Assembly (NCBI GenBank): GCA_017399905.1
Contig: JAFQAR010000102.1
Span: 1-64,000 of the forward strand
Direction: 5' to 3'
Length of the DNA stretch: 64,000 nucleotides
Source of the DNA: Bacteroidales bacterium
GTDB lineage: Bacteria > Bacteroidota > Bacteroidia > Bacteroidales > UBA932
Every line of letters begins with the position of its first letter. The first letter of the stretch is position 1. Positions 1-7,478 of this stretch are shown here, in pieces. The position numbers and the translations under genes are program-made. The notes below the pieces were generated by a model that was not told the DNA's origin, ran no database searches, and saw only the letters and a list, made by a program, of their open reading frames with translations.

Positions 1-474
1 AGTCTTCACGTAACCCTTTACGATCTCGTCTGCTGCGTATGCAGCGTTTACCATATCCCAAGAACGGAGCTGACGAGCCTTCTTGTGTGAAAGGATAAGC
101 TGGCCCTTTCTGTCCTCAGTATTCTCAACGAACACCTCTACCTTGTCACCTACTGCAAGGTCCTGGTTGTAACGGAACTCAGGAGCCATGATGACACCCT
201 CGCTCTTGTAACCGATGTTAACGATAACCTCTCTCTTGCTGATTGCTGTAACAACGCCCTCTACGACCTCGCCTTCAACAACCTTTGAAAGAGTCTGGTT
301 GTACTGCGCCTCGATAGCTGCGATATCGCCGCCACCGTAAACGTCATCGCTCTCAAATGCGTCCCAGTCAAAGTTCTCTGGGGCTACAGATGCGTTGAGA
401 ACGCTCTTCTTGGTTTCTTCTACTGCTGGAGCTGCTTCAGGAGCAACCTCAACAACTGTCTTGTTTTCTTCCAT
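1..474 (-). CDS. rpsA: 30S ribosomal protein S1, N-terminal part (cut by window edge)
   Basis: The first 158 codons of ribosomal protein S1 are present; the gene runs off the left edge. S1 binds mRNA on the 30S subunit through repeated OB-fold S1 domains. The translation starts MEENKTVVEVAPEA, passes an acidic linker (about 30-50: FDWDAFESDDVYGGG) and enters the first S1 domain (VVEGEVVEGVVTAISKREVIVNIGYKSEG at about 60-90, with short gaps omitted here). The FDW...ESDD...YG linker is typical of Bacteroidota S1. The ATG at 474 is preceded by a 100-nt leader and a good promoter at 574-604. Neighbouring corA is on the same strand but has its own promoter. Identification is by family resemblance; the C-terminal domains cannot be seen. 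Confidence 0.93.
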   Translation of the reverse strand, partial: MEENKTVVEVAPEAAPAVEETKKSVLNASVAPENFDWDAFESDDVYGGGDIAAIEAQYNQTLSKVVEGEVVEGVVTAISKREVIVNIGYKSEGVIMAPEFRYNQDLAVGDKVEVFVENTEDRKGQLILSHKKARQLRSWDMVNAAYAADEIVKGYVKT

Positions 475-549
475 GTGATTAAATCGAAAAACAAACTAGT
501 GGGTTAAACATTATTTATTGTGCATTGCCTCAGCGACTTACAAAATAAA

Positions 550-574
550 GCGCGCTTTCGGTCAAAAAGCGCGC
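550..574 (-). repeat. Inverted repeat abutting the rpsA -7 box
   Basis: Arms GCGCGCTTT (550-558) and AAAGCGCGC (566-574) are perfect over 9 bp with a 7-nt loop; a T-rich stretch follows on the transcribed side. One arm touches the -7 box, so only part would be transcribed; an operator is as likely as an RNA hairpin. Confidence 0.6.
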
Positions 575-604
575 AAAAATATGGATAAATTTCCGAATTT
601 CAAA
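574..604 (-). promoter_or_regulatory. Promoter of rpsA (Bacteroidota type)
   Basis: On the minus strand TTTG (604-601), a 19-nt spacer, then TATTTTTG (581-574) match the -33 TTTG / -7 TAnnTTTG consensus. The start codon lies 100 nt downstream. Confidence 0.7.
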
Positions 605-621
605 GGATTCCACAAAGAATT

Positions 622-1572
622 TTAAAACATCTTCCTCTTCTTGAAGATCCAGAAGATGCCTATGGTGGAAACGGACATGAGGGCAAAGACTATAAGCCAT
701 GACCAGCTTGATTCCCCGAGCCAGCCGAACCTCACGTTCATGCCGAAGAAACTGGCGATGAGGGTTGGAGGCATGAGCATAAGCGAAACCAGTGTGAAGA
801 CCTTCATGATCTTGTTCTGGTCGAGATTGATGATACCGAGCACAGTGTTCTGGAGATACTCGAGACGTTCGAAGCCGAAGTCGGTATGGTTTATCAGCGA
901 CGAGATGTCCTTGAGAAGGACATTCAGCCTCGAATGGTATTCCTTCGGATATTTAGGGCTCTTCAGGATGCTGGAGATAACCCTCTGCTTGTCTATGATG
1001 TTCTCGCGGATGAGCATCGTATTCTCCTGAAGGAGGTTGATGTCGATAAGGAACTCCTCGCTGATATCCTCACCCACGCTGACCTTCCTGTTGTACTGGT
1101 TGATGTCCTTGGAAACGAGCTCGACCATATCGGCATCGAGGTCGATACGCTGCTCCAGTATGCTGAGGAACGCCACATGTCCTGAATCATACATCTTAGG
1201 GAAAGCCATCAGCCTGCGCTGAAGATCAGTGAAGCTCTTGAGAGGACACTCGCGCAAGGTAGTGAGTATGTCTCCTGCAAGAATGAACGAAACCGTCTCT
1301 TCGTTATATTCGTCCGGTCCGGGAATGAGGAAGCTTGTATTCGCGAATATGGCATGTTCCGTCTCGGAGAAACGTGATGATATCTCGATCTCTTCCGCCT
1401 GGGCTCGGTTCTGTATAGTAGTACCAAGATATGACTCCACAGCCCTTTTCTCCTCACCTGTAGGAGTAAAAAGGTCTATCCATATCACATTTTCCTTGGG
1501 AATGATAGCGAAATCGGTCTCCGACTGGGAAACCATCATCTGTCCGTCGTTCTTGTAGAAGATCTCTATCAT
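622..1572 (-). CDS. corA: CorA-family magnesium/divalent cation channel
   Basis: Inner-membrane CorA-type channel, a homopentamer that takes up Mg2+ (or Co2+) down the membrane potential. The 316-residue length is normal. A long cytoplasmic N-terminal part (about 1-250, alpha/beta then long helices) is followed by two C-terminal membrane helices (about 258-276 and 291-310). The loop between them carries the signature GMN at 277-279 (FFGMNVRFGW), which forms the pore mouth selectivity filter. A basic tail (KKRK) ends the protein, as in the family. The ATG at 1572 is 87 nt from a good promoter. It is transcribed alone, between recR and rpsA. The transported ion cannot be told from sequence, since the family also includes Zn2+ and Ni2+ exporters. 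Confidence 0.92.
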   Translation of the reverse strand: MIEIFYKNDGQMMVSQSETDFAIIPKENVIWIDLFTPTGEEKRAVESYLGTTIQNRAQAEEIEISSRFSETEHAIFANTSFLIPGPDEYNEETVSFILAGDILTTLRECPLKSFTDLQRRLMAFPKMYDSGHVAFLSILEQRIDLDADMVELVSKDINQYNRKVSVGEDISEEFLIDINLLQENTMLIRENIIDKQRVISSILKSPKYPKEYHSRLNVLLKDISSLINHTDFGFERLEYLQNTVLGIINLDQNKIMKVFTLVSLMLMPPTLIASFFGMNVRFGWLGESSWSWLIVFALMSVSTIGIFWIFKKRKMF

Positions 1573-1632
1573 AGCTCCTCATCCGTTTTTTGCTCCGGCC
1601 AGTCGTCGGAACGGGTTCATAATTACACGAAA

Positions 1633-1658
1633 CAGGCCTGCACACAAATGCAAGCCTG
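1633..1658 (-). repeat. 10-bp inverted repeat at the corA transcription start
   Basis: On the minus strand CAGGCTTGCA and TGCAGGCCTG pair over 10 bp (one T-G) around a 6-nt loop, directly adjoining the -7 box at 1659-1666. It could be an operator or the base of a leader hairpin. Confidence 0.55.
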
Positions 1659-1690
1659 CAAATTTATCTTTTTTATTCGAAAATAACAAA
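1659..1690 (-). promoter_or_regulatory. Promoter of corA
   Basis: Minus strand TTTG (1690-1687), 20-nt spacer, TAAATTTG (1666-1659). The gene start is about 87 nt downstream. Confidence 0.65.
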
Positions 1691-1694
1691 TAAA

Positions 1695-1721
1695 GATTAC
1701 TGGACTTCGCTCGTAATGACA
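1695..1721. repeat. 27-bp palindromic intergenic repeat, copy A
   Basis: Arms ATTAC (1696-1700) and GTAAT (1713-1717) flank a GACTTCGCTC core and are followed by GACA. A 27-bp relative with three differences lies at 55921-55947, with a compensatory change in the arms. This copy sits 2 bp beyond the recR stop codon and overlaps the upstream edge of the corA promoter region. Confidence 0.75.
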
Positions 1722-1723
1722 TC

Positions 1724-2374
1724 TCACGGCTTGAATATCTGCCTGTTCACGATAGAGCGGCCGAGAGTCAGTTCGTCTGCATATTCGAGGTCGTCACCGA
1801 AGCCCAGGCCTCTTGCCAGAGACGACACCTTCACACCATATGATGCTATCTGACGGTATATGTAGAATGAGGTGGTCTCCCCTTCCACATCTCCGCTCAA
1901 GGCCAGGATAACCTCGGCCTCGCGTGCATCGGATTCGAAAAGTGCCTCAGGGGACATCAGGTCGGCCACCCTTGAAACGAGTTCACGTATCCTGATATCT
2001 GACGGACCTACTCCGTTGATAGGAGAAATGATACCGCCAAGCACATGATATACGCCACGGTATTGTCCTGTATTCTCGATGCTCATCACATCACGGACGC
2101 TCTCGACCACGCATATCGTCCTATGGTCCCTTGTCCTGTCCGAGCATATGGCGCATATATCCTCATCCGAAATCATCATACACTCGCGGCAATATCTGAC
2201 ATCGTCGCGGAGATGACTGATTGCCGACGTGAAATGATGGACATTCTCCTGAGGCTGCTTCAGAAGATGAAGAGCCAGACGCAGCGCACTGCGTCTTCCG
2301 ACTCCCGGGAGGGAGCTTATGGCGTCTACCGCTTCGGAGAGCAGCTTCGAGGGATAATTTTCCTTATATGCCAT
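1724..2374 (-). CDS. recR: Recombination mediator RecR
   Basis: RecR acts with RecF/RecO to load RecA at gaps during recombinational repair. The 216 residues include the helix-hairpin-helix region (SLPGVGRRSALRLALHLL, about 21-38), a four-cysteine zinc finger (C62, C65, C74, C77) and a Toprim domain starting at about 86 with the conserved E91 and D95 (VVESVRDVM). The length is slightly above the usual 200. It is the last gene of the run FKBP-pnuC-kinase-recR: its start overlaps the 3' end of the kinase gene by 11 bp, so it is almost certainly cotranscribed and translationally coupled. A palindromic repeat follows its stop codon at 2 bp distance. Confidence 0.97.
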   Translation of the reverse strand: MAYKENYPSKLLSEAVDAISSLPGVGRRSALRLALHLLKQPQENVHHFTSAISHLRDDVRYCRECMMISDEDICAICSDRTRDHRTICVVESVRDVMSIENTGQYRGVYHVLGGIISPINGVGPSDIRIRELVSRVADLMSPEALFESDAREAEVILALSGDVEGETTSFYIYRQIASYGVKVSSLARGLGFGDDLEYADELTLGRSIVNRQIFKP

Positions 2375-3197
2375 GATATCTGACCAATTCTTCTATAGGT
2401 GATTTGATGAATCTGACAAAGTCAAGACCGTACATGCGGCCGAGTTCCATAAGTTCGTCCCTGCATGCAATTCCCATCGAACCGACAATTCCGACTTCCC
2501 TGCATCCGTAGCGCATAAGGACTCTCTCAATGAAGTCGACGAGATTCTTCCTTATAAGTCCGGAAGCATATCCGTCATCCTTGTTTTCAATGACGAATCT
2601 GGCGAATGAACCGAGGAAACGCGAGGGGCCTTCCTGCGAATAAAGACGGGAGACGATTGCCGGATAATCAAGACCGTATGTTTCATGGAAACGAGCCGCA
2701 AGCCCCTCTGGAACAATACCTTTGATATAGTCTGCAAGAAAAAGCTTACCGAGGACTGCTCCACTTCCTTCATCACCGAGGACATACCCTCCGGACCTCA
2801 CTGACGAGACGACCTGTCCGTCTGCCCACATGCAGCTGTTCGAGCCTGTGCCCAATATGGCGGCAACTCCTGTCCCGTCACCGAAAAGAGCCCGTGCTGC
2901 AGCTATCATGTCCGAGTCGCACTCTATCCGTGCAAGAGGGCAGAGCAGACCGAAAGCCTCAAGAAGAGGACCTGCGGATGAAGACGAGACCACACCGGCT
3001 CCGTAAAAGAACACGTCAGTAATGGTCCTTCCTTCAGGATCCAGCTGCGGAAGAGCCTTGCCGATGACGCTCCTGATCTCTTCCGGACCCTGAAACAAAG
3101 GATTTATCCCTGCCGTCTGCAGGCTTCTGACAGTACCGTCTTCAGAGACAGACCTCCAGTCCGCCTTGGTAGAGCCGCTTTCTATTATCAGTTTCAT
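2364..3197 (-). CDS. BadF/BadG-type ATPase, probable N-acetylglucosamine (amino sugar) kinase
   Basis: A 277-residue actin-fold sugar kinase of the BadF/BadG/BcrA family, in which many members phosphorylate N-acetylglucosamine. The N-terminal phosphate-binding loop reads IIESGSTKADWRSV (3-16, counting from the chosen start), and a second nucleotide motif ILGTGSNSCMWADG with SGGYVLGDEGSGA lies near 113-140. A reading frame extends 34 codons upstream, but the family begins at MKLIIESGSTKADW. The ATG at 3197 overlaps the pnuC stop by four bases (ATGA), which also decides the start. Linkage with pnuC and recR looks like a coupled operon rather than a pathway. Role in cell-wall sugar salvage is inferred from the family; the substrate is not proven. 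Confidence 0.85.
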   Translation of the reverse strand: MKLIIESGSTKADWRSVSEDGTVRSLQTAGINPLFQGPEEIRSVIGKALPQLDPEGRTITDVFFYGAGVVSSSSAGPLLEAFGLLCPLARIECDSDMIAAARALFGDGTGVAAILGTGSNSCMWADGQVVSSVRSGGYVLGDEGSGAVLGKLFLADYIKGIVPEGLAARFHETYGLDYPAIVSRLYSQEGPSRFLGSFARFVIENKDDGYASGLIRKNLVDFIERVLMRYGCREVGIVGSMGIACRDELMELGRMYGLDFVRFIKSPIEELVRYHGI

Positions 3198-3778
3198 ATA
3201 TAAAGGCCTTTCCTTTTCCAATGGACATATCCATAAACAGCCGAAAGGGTATAAGCTGCATATAGAGCTGCCATCCACCACATTCCCTGAGTGGCACACA
3301 ATATCGTGCTCAATGTGTCAGCGACGATCCACAGCCACCACTGCTCGATATAGGATCTTACCAGCCACCAGGTAGCCACAGCGCTCAACACCGCCACGGC
3401 GGCATCAAGATACGACATCGGGTTCTCCAGCAGTTCCATAAGTTCCGCCAATGCAAAGATACCCGCAACAGCGACTGCAAGACTGACAAGCACCGTACGC
3501 CATGACAGACGGTGCAGATGCACGGCATCCGCATCCTCCGTCTCCATGGCTTCGGCCATTCCGGCCTTTGCCTTGCGCCATTGCCACAGACCTATGAAGG
3601 ACGTGACAAGATAATAGGTATTAAGTCCGAAGGATGCATACAGTCCCTGACGGAAGAAGACCCACATGGCGGCTACGCTCGTAGCGATGCCCACCACCCA
3701 CATGAAGTTCTTCTGCCTTATCTCAAGGACAATATATATCACCCCCGTGATGAGGGTGAATATCTGCATGAAATCCAT
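3194..3778 (-). CDS. pnuC: PnuC-type nicotinamide riboside transporter
   Basis: An inner-membrane facilitator of about seven helices that brings in nicotinamide riboside (or a related vitamin), trapped inside by phosphorylation. The 194-residue sequence is almost wholly hydrophobic and shows family marks: GVIYIVLEIRQKNFMWVVGI near 12-31, YYLVTSFIGLWQWRKAK near 55-71, and the Trp-rich SYIEQWWLWIVADTLS near 140-155. An acidic insert (about 74-86, EAMETEDADAVH) sits in a cytoplasmic loop. The start shares one base with the stop of the FKBP gene (TAATG) and the stop overlaps the kinase start by four bases. Some Bacteroidota relatives carry thiamine (PnuT), but those usually neighbour thiamine genes, which are absent here. 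Confidence 0.9.
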   Translation of the reverse strand: MDFMQIFTLITGVIYIVLEIRQKNFMWVVGIATSVAAMWVFFRQGLYASFGLNTYYLVTSFIGLWQWRKAKAGMAEAMETEDADAVHLHRLSWRTVLVSLAVAVAGIFALAELMELLENPMSYLDAAVAVLSAVATWWLVRSYIEQWWLWIVADTLSTILCATQGMWWMAALYAAYTLSAVYGYVHWKRKGLYI

Positions 3779-4383
3779 TAAAGCACTTCGATCAGTTCAA
3801 CTACGAACTTGAGTGTCGCATATGGAGGGATTGCTCCAGGAGCTCCGTTTTCGCCGTAAGCAAGGTCATATGGGATGTAGAACTCATACTTCGAGCCCTC
3901 AGACATAAGCTGGACGCCTTCTGTCCATCCTGCGATCACCTGATTCAGACCGAACACGGCAGGTTCGTTACGATCGTACGAGCTGTCGAACTTCGCTCCG
4001 TTAAGGAAGGTTCCCTCATAGTGGCATTTCACCTTTGAAGTTGCAGACGGCTTCTTGCCTGTACCTTCGGTAATCACCTTGTACTGGAGTCCGCTAGGAA
4101 GGACTGTCACACCTTCCTTTCCGGCATTCATCTTGAGGAAAGCCTCGCCTTCCTCACGGAGTGCAGCGCTCATCGCCTCTGCCTGAGCCTTCTGCTCAGC
4201 CTCGAGCTCGGCAAAATATTTGTCAAGAAGCTGTCCTGCCTCCTGGAATGACACTGCAGGCTCAGAGCCTGTCAGCACGGCCTTCACGCCTGCCGCAAAA
4301 TCATCAAACTCAATAGACCTGATGCCTGATGACATCATATTGTGGGCTATGCTCATGCCCAATGCATAACTGTTCTTATCCAT
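3778..4383 (-). CDS. FKBP-type peptidyl-prolyl cis-trans isomerase
   Basis: A 201-residue proline isomerase that assists folding. Residues 1-100 form the helical FkpA/Mip-like dimerisation region (NSYALGMSIAHNMMSSG; then a charged helix around 65-95), and residues 108-201 form the FKBP domain, with HYEGTFLNGAKFDSS, VIAGWTEGVQLM and YIPYDLAYG. Unlike periplasmic FkpA or Mip it has no signal peptide, so it is probably cytoplasmic. It is the first gene of the FKBP-pnuC-kinase-recR run. Confidence 0.92.
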   Translation of the reverse strand: MDKNSYALGMSIAHNMMSSGIRSIEFDDFAAGVKAVLTGSEPAVSFQEAGQLLDKYFAELEAEQKAQAEAMSAALREEGEAFLKMNAGKEGVTVLPSGLQYKVITEGTGKKPSATSKVKCHYEGTFLNGAKFDSSYDRNEPAVFGLNQVIAGWTEGVQLMSEGSKYEFYIPYDLAYGENGAPGAIPPYATLKFVVELIEVL

Positions 4384-4445
4384 TTTTACTTATTATTAAT
4401 AATTCTCGAATTTCACATCAGCGGTGCAAATGTAGTAAAAAAACA

Positions 4446-5315
4446 TCAACGACAGCGCGGATGATGCTCTCGTACCTCATTCTGCCATGTGCTGCTGTCC
4501 ACATGGGTATATATCTCCGTAGTGGTTATGCTCTCGTGTCCGAGAAGTTCCTGAACCGCACGCAGGTCCGCCCCGTTTTCAACCAGATGGGTCGCAAAGG
4601 AATGTCTGAATGTATGGGGCGAGATCTTTTTCCTTATGTCGCAGATGAGGGCCTGCCGCTTTATCATCTTGAACATGGACTGACGGCTCAACGGCCGCCC
4701 GAACCTGTTCAGGAAAAGAACATCGTCCGACCTGGAATCCGCCGCTGCAGGTCGGACTTCCAAATAAGCCTTGACCGCTTCCGCAGCAATATCCCCTATC
4801 GGGACCAGCCTTTCCTTGTTGCCTTTTCCTATGACTCTGACGAAGCCCTGGTCCATATAAAGAGATGACCTTGTCAATGTGACAGCTTCCGATACACGCA
4901 ACCCGCAGCCGTACAGGACTTCAAGTATTGCCCTGTCCCTGAGTCCCTGCCATGACGAAAGGTCGACGGAAGAGATCATATCCTCGATTTCCGGAAGCGA
5001 CAGGACATCAGGCAGATACCTTCCCAGCTTGGGATAGTCCACCACATCGCACGGATTGTCCTTCAGATAGCCCTCTATCACAAGCCAGTCGAAAAAAGAC
5101 CTGAGAGAACTGAGCAGCCTGGCTTGGGAACGTTTTGACAGACGTTCCAGCCGGCCTGCATACTCTTCAACATCTGCAGACTGTGCCGAAAGGATATCGT
5201 CTGACATATACTCAAGGAAACCTGAAACATCAGAGCAGTACGATGCCACGGTATTCGGTGACATCGACCGCTCTATCTTGAGATAGGTCTCATAGTCTTT
5301 GAGGAGATCCTTCAC
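4446..5315 (-). CDS. xerD: Tyrosine recombinase XerD/XerC (chromosome dimer resolution)
   Basis: A 289-residue site-specific recombinase that resolves chromosome dimers at dif with its partner. The N-terminal SAM-like DNA-binding domain covers about 1-85 and the catalytic domain 105-285. The catalytic set is complete: R140 (CGLRVSE), K164 (GKGNKER), H234 and R237 (HTFRHSFATHL), H260 (LLGHESI) and nucleophile Y269 (TEIYTHV). The only suitable start is a GTG at 5315. The housekeeping length, absence of an attachment site and ordinary neighbours argue against an integrative-element integrase. Whether it is XerC or XerD cannot be decided from the sequence with certainty. Confidence 0.92.
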   Translation of the reverse strand: MKDLLKDYETYLKIERSMSPNTVASYCSDVSGFLEYMSDDILSAQSADVEEYAGRLERLSKRSQARLLSSLRSFFDWLVIEGYLKDNPCDVVDYPKLGRYLPDVLSLPEIEDMISSVDLSSWQGLRDRAILEVLYGCGLRVSEAVTLTRSSLYMDQGFVRVIGKGNKERLVPIGDIAAEAVKAYLEVRPAAADSRSDDVLFLNRFGRPLSRQSMFKMIKRQALICDIRKKISPHTFRHSFATHLVENGADLRAVQELLGHESITTTEIYTHVDSSTWQNEVREHHPRCR

Positions 5316-5352
5316 TTCGTCCAGGATTACAGAAAAGGAATGACTGCCTCAA

Positions 5353-7371
5353 TTACAGGGTCGAATATTTCCTGCCGTAATGAAGCATCTGGTCCAGATA
5401 GCTGTCCTGATACTCGATTCTGTAATCCACAACCTTCGATCCTTTTCTTACAGGAACGATCTCAGGATTGAGGAAACCTCCGTATGGCTTGAGGCCGAGC
5501 GATGCATAGCGGCCGAGCACTTCCTTGTGAAGATCCTGGTCGATATCGACCGCATATTTCTGTACAAGAGCCTTTCCTGCCTCATAGTCTCCCTCTGACT
5601 TTATTCTCTGCACTTCTGCAAGAAGTTCTCCGAACAGGCCGCGGAGAGCCTCGAAATCGTTCACCACGAAATATGTCTTGCCGTCACGGACCTTTTTCTC
5701 GATGACATTGTCCTCAAGTCCCTTTTCATAGCACCAGTCAGCGATGAGCTTGCGGTTCTGCATATGCGCCTCCATGTTCTTCTTGCCGAGGGCCACTCTT
5801 GTGAACTGCGTGAAGATTCCGTTTCGGATGTAGCTTGAATACTGGGCCTTGTATGCTTCCATGTCCGGAAGTATTCCGAGCTCCACCAGTTTCGGATCAG
5901 CAAGATAGTAAAGTCCGAAAAGGTCGGCACGAGTCTCTTCCAGTGTCGAGCTGAACTCGCCCAGAGCATTTGGTGATGTAGTCGGAAGAAGCTTTCCGGA
6001 ACCATGTCCGAGACACTCGTGCAGGTCAGTATGAAGGTCGTTGGTAATGGCTCCGTATTTCTTTTCCATGGCGATTTCTTCTTCAGACCATGCAAATTCG
6101 GAAAGCATGCTCTTAGGAGATTCCTGAGCAGCCATATTATATGCTGACGTAAGGTTTGCAATCGTCACAGACTTCGATCCATGTTCACGGCGTATCCAGT
6201 CGGCATTAGGAAGATTGATTCCGATAGGAGCGGCAGGATAGCAGTCGCCGGCAAGTACGGCCACATTGATGACCTTTGCGGTCACACCCTTGACTTCCTC
6301 TTTCTTGAAACGAGGATCGACAGGAGAGTTATCCTCGAACCACTGTGCGTTTTCGCTGATGAGTTCAGTACGGCGTGAGGCTTCCGCATCCTTGAAGTTC
6401 ACAAGGCCCTCGTAGGTAGCCTTGCGTCCGAGAGGGTCGTTGTAGTCCTCCACGAAACCGTTCACGAAATCCACCGTACCGAGGGTGTCGTTGACCCACC
6501 TGATATTATATGTATCCCAAAGCTTGAGGTCACCGGTCCTGTAATATTCGATAAGGTCGGCAATATATGCCTTCTGGGTCTCGTTCTCCGCAACCTCAGC
6601 AGCCTTTGCCAGTTCGCCGCATATCTTCTCGAGAGCCTCGCCATACAGGCCTCCCACCTTATAGACCTCTTCACGTACAACACCGTCATCACCCTTGACA
6701 ACGCGGCTGTTCAGTCCGTATGACACCGGAGTCTTGTCATCCGGATCGGTCATTGCGGCATACAGGGCCTCAACCTCCTCACGGGTAACATTCTCATAGA
6801 AATTGACTGCCGAAGCGGCTACGATATCGTCAGCATGCATATCCTTGCGTGCAGGATATATTGCAGGATCATAGATCACAGGAAGCAGTTCCTGACATTT
6901 CGCCTCATCTCCCACTGCTGTCATGAGAGCACGGAAATATTCCTGAGGGCACTCAGGGAAGAACTTGTCTTCCGCATAGTGATGATGTATTCCGTTACTG
7001 AAGAAGACCCTCTTCGCATATGTCCCGAACTTCGCGAAATCCTCACATTCCCTGTCCCCGCTGTAATTCTCAAGGATATTTTCGATCACCTTCCGGATCT
7101 CAAGGTTATACCTGTTGTTCTGCATCCATATTATATCACGTCCATACTTCGCAGCTTCTGCAAGATGATAGACATACTCCTTCTGCTGAAGCGAAAGCTC
7201 ATCCCATCCCGGAACCTGATATCTCATTATCTTAAGGTCGGCGAACTCGTCGACGAGATATGTGAAACCTTCGTCCGAAGCCGTTTTACGATTATCTGCC
7301 GCGTTGTCTGCACAAGAGACCAAGGCTGCGGCCATGCCTGCATAAGCGATCATTTTTACTATAAATTTCAT
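5353..7371 (-). CDS. Dipeptidyl-peptidase III (family M49) lipoprotein
   Basis: A zinc exopeptidase that removes dipeptides from peptide N-termini; database entries for Bacteroidota relatives are sometimes mislabelled dihydrofolate reductase. The 672-residue protein starts with a lipoprotein signal (hydrophobic core then LVSC at about 20-23), so it should sit in the periplasm or outer membrane. The zinc motif is H451-E-C-L-G-H456, the HExxGH form unique to M49, followed by E478-E-T-R-A-D with the third zinc ligand. The ATG at 7371 was chosen over an upstream one at 7425 because it begins the signal peptide. The only promoter-like element seen lies upstream of both ATGs. Single gene, divergent from the clostripain-like gene. 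Confidence 0.93.
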   Translation of the reverse strand: MKFIVKMIAYAGMAAALVSCADNAADNRKTASDEGFTYLVDEFADLKIMRYQVPGWDELSLQQKEYVYHLAEAAKYGRDIIWMQNNRYNLEIRKVIENILENYSGDRECEDFAKFGTYAKRVFFSNGIHHHYAEDKFFPECPQEYFRALMTAVGDEAKCQELLPVIYDPAIYPARKDMHADDIVAASAVNFYENVTREEVEALYAAMTDPDDKTPVSYGLNSRVVKGDDGVVREEVYKVGGLYGEALEKICGELAKAAEVAENETQKAYIADLIEYYRTGDLKLWDTYNIRWVNDTLGTVDFVNGFVEDYNDPLGRKATYEGLVNFKDAEASRRTELISENAQWFEDNSPVDPRFKKEEVKGVTAKVINVAVLAGDCYPAAPIGINLPNADWIRREHGSKSVTIANLTSAYNMAAQESPKSMLSEFAWSEEEIAMEKKYGAITNDLHTDLHECLGHGSGKLLPTTSPNALGEFSSTLEETRADLFGLYYLADPKLVELGILPDMEAYKAQYSSYIRNGIFTQFTRVALGKKNMEAHMQNRKLIADWCYEKGLEDNVIEKKVRDGKTYFVVNDFEALRGLFGELLAEVQRIKSEGDYEAGKALVQKYAVDIDQDLHKEVLGRYASLGLKPYGGFLNPEIVPVRKGSKVVDYRIEYQDSYLDQMLHYGRKYSTL

Positions 7372-7413
7372 ATCTTGAAAATGTTTACATATATACATGC
7401 CGTACGTTATCCG

Positions 7414-7421
7414 CAAAGATA
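7414..7421 (-). promoter_or_regulatory. -7 element of the dipeptidyl-peptidase III gene
   Basis: TATCTTTG on the minus strand, 43 nt before the start at 7371. No convincing TTTG is found at the -33 distance. Confidence 0.5.
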
Positions 7422-7441
7422 GCAATTATGACAAAATTAAT

Positions 7442-7449
7442 TATATTTG
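7442..7449 (+). promoter_or_regulatory. -7 element of the clostripain-family gene
   Basis: TATATTTG lies 30 nt before the ATG at 7479, back to back with the divergent element at 7414-7421. No clear -33 TTTG. Confidence 0.5.
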
Positions 7450-7478
7450 CATGATGTATTATTTAAAATAAGGGACAT

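Noticed and set aside
4446..5315. Tyrosine recombinase as a mobile-element integrase
   Set aside because: Length, complete Xer-type motifs and housekeeping neighbours fit XerC/XerD. No attachment site, tRNA target or cargo genes are nearby.
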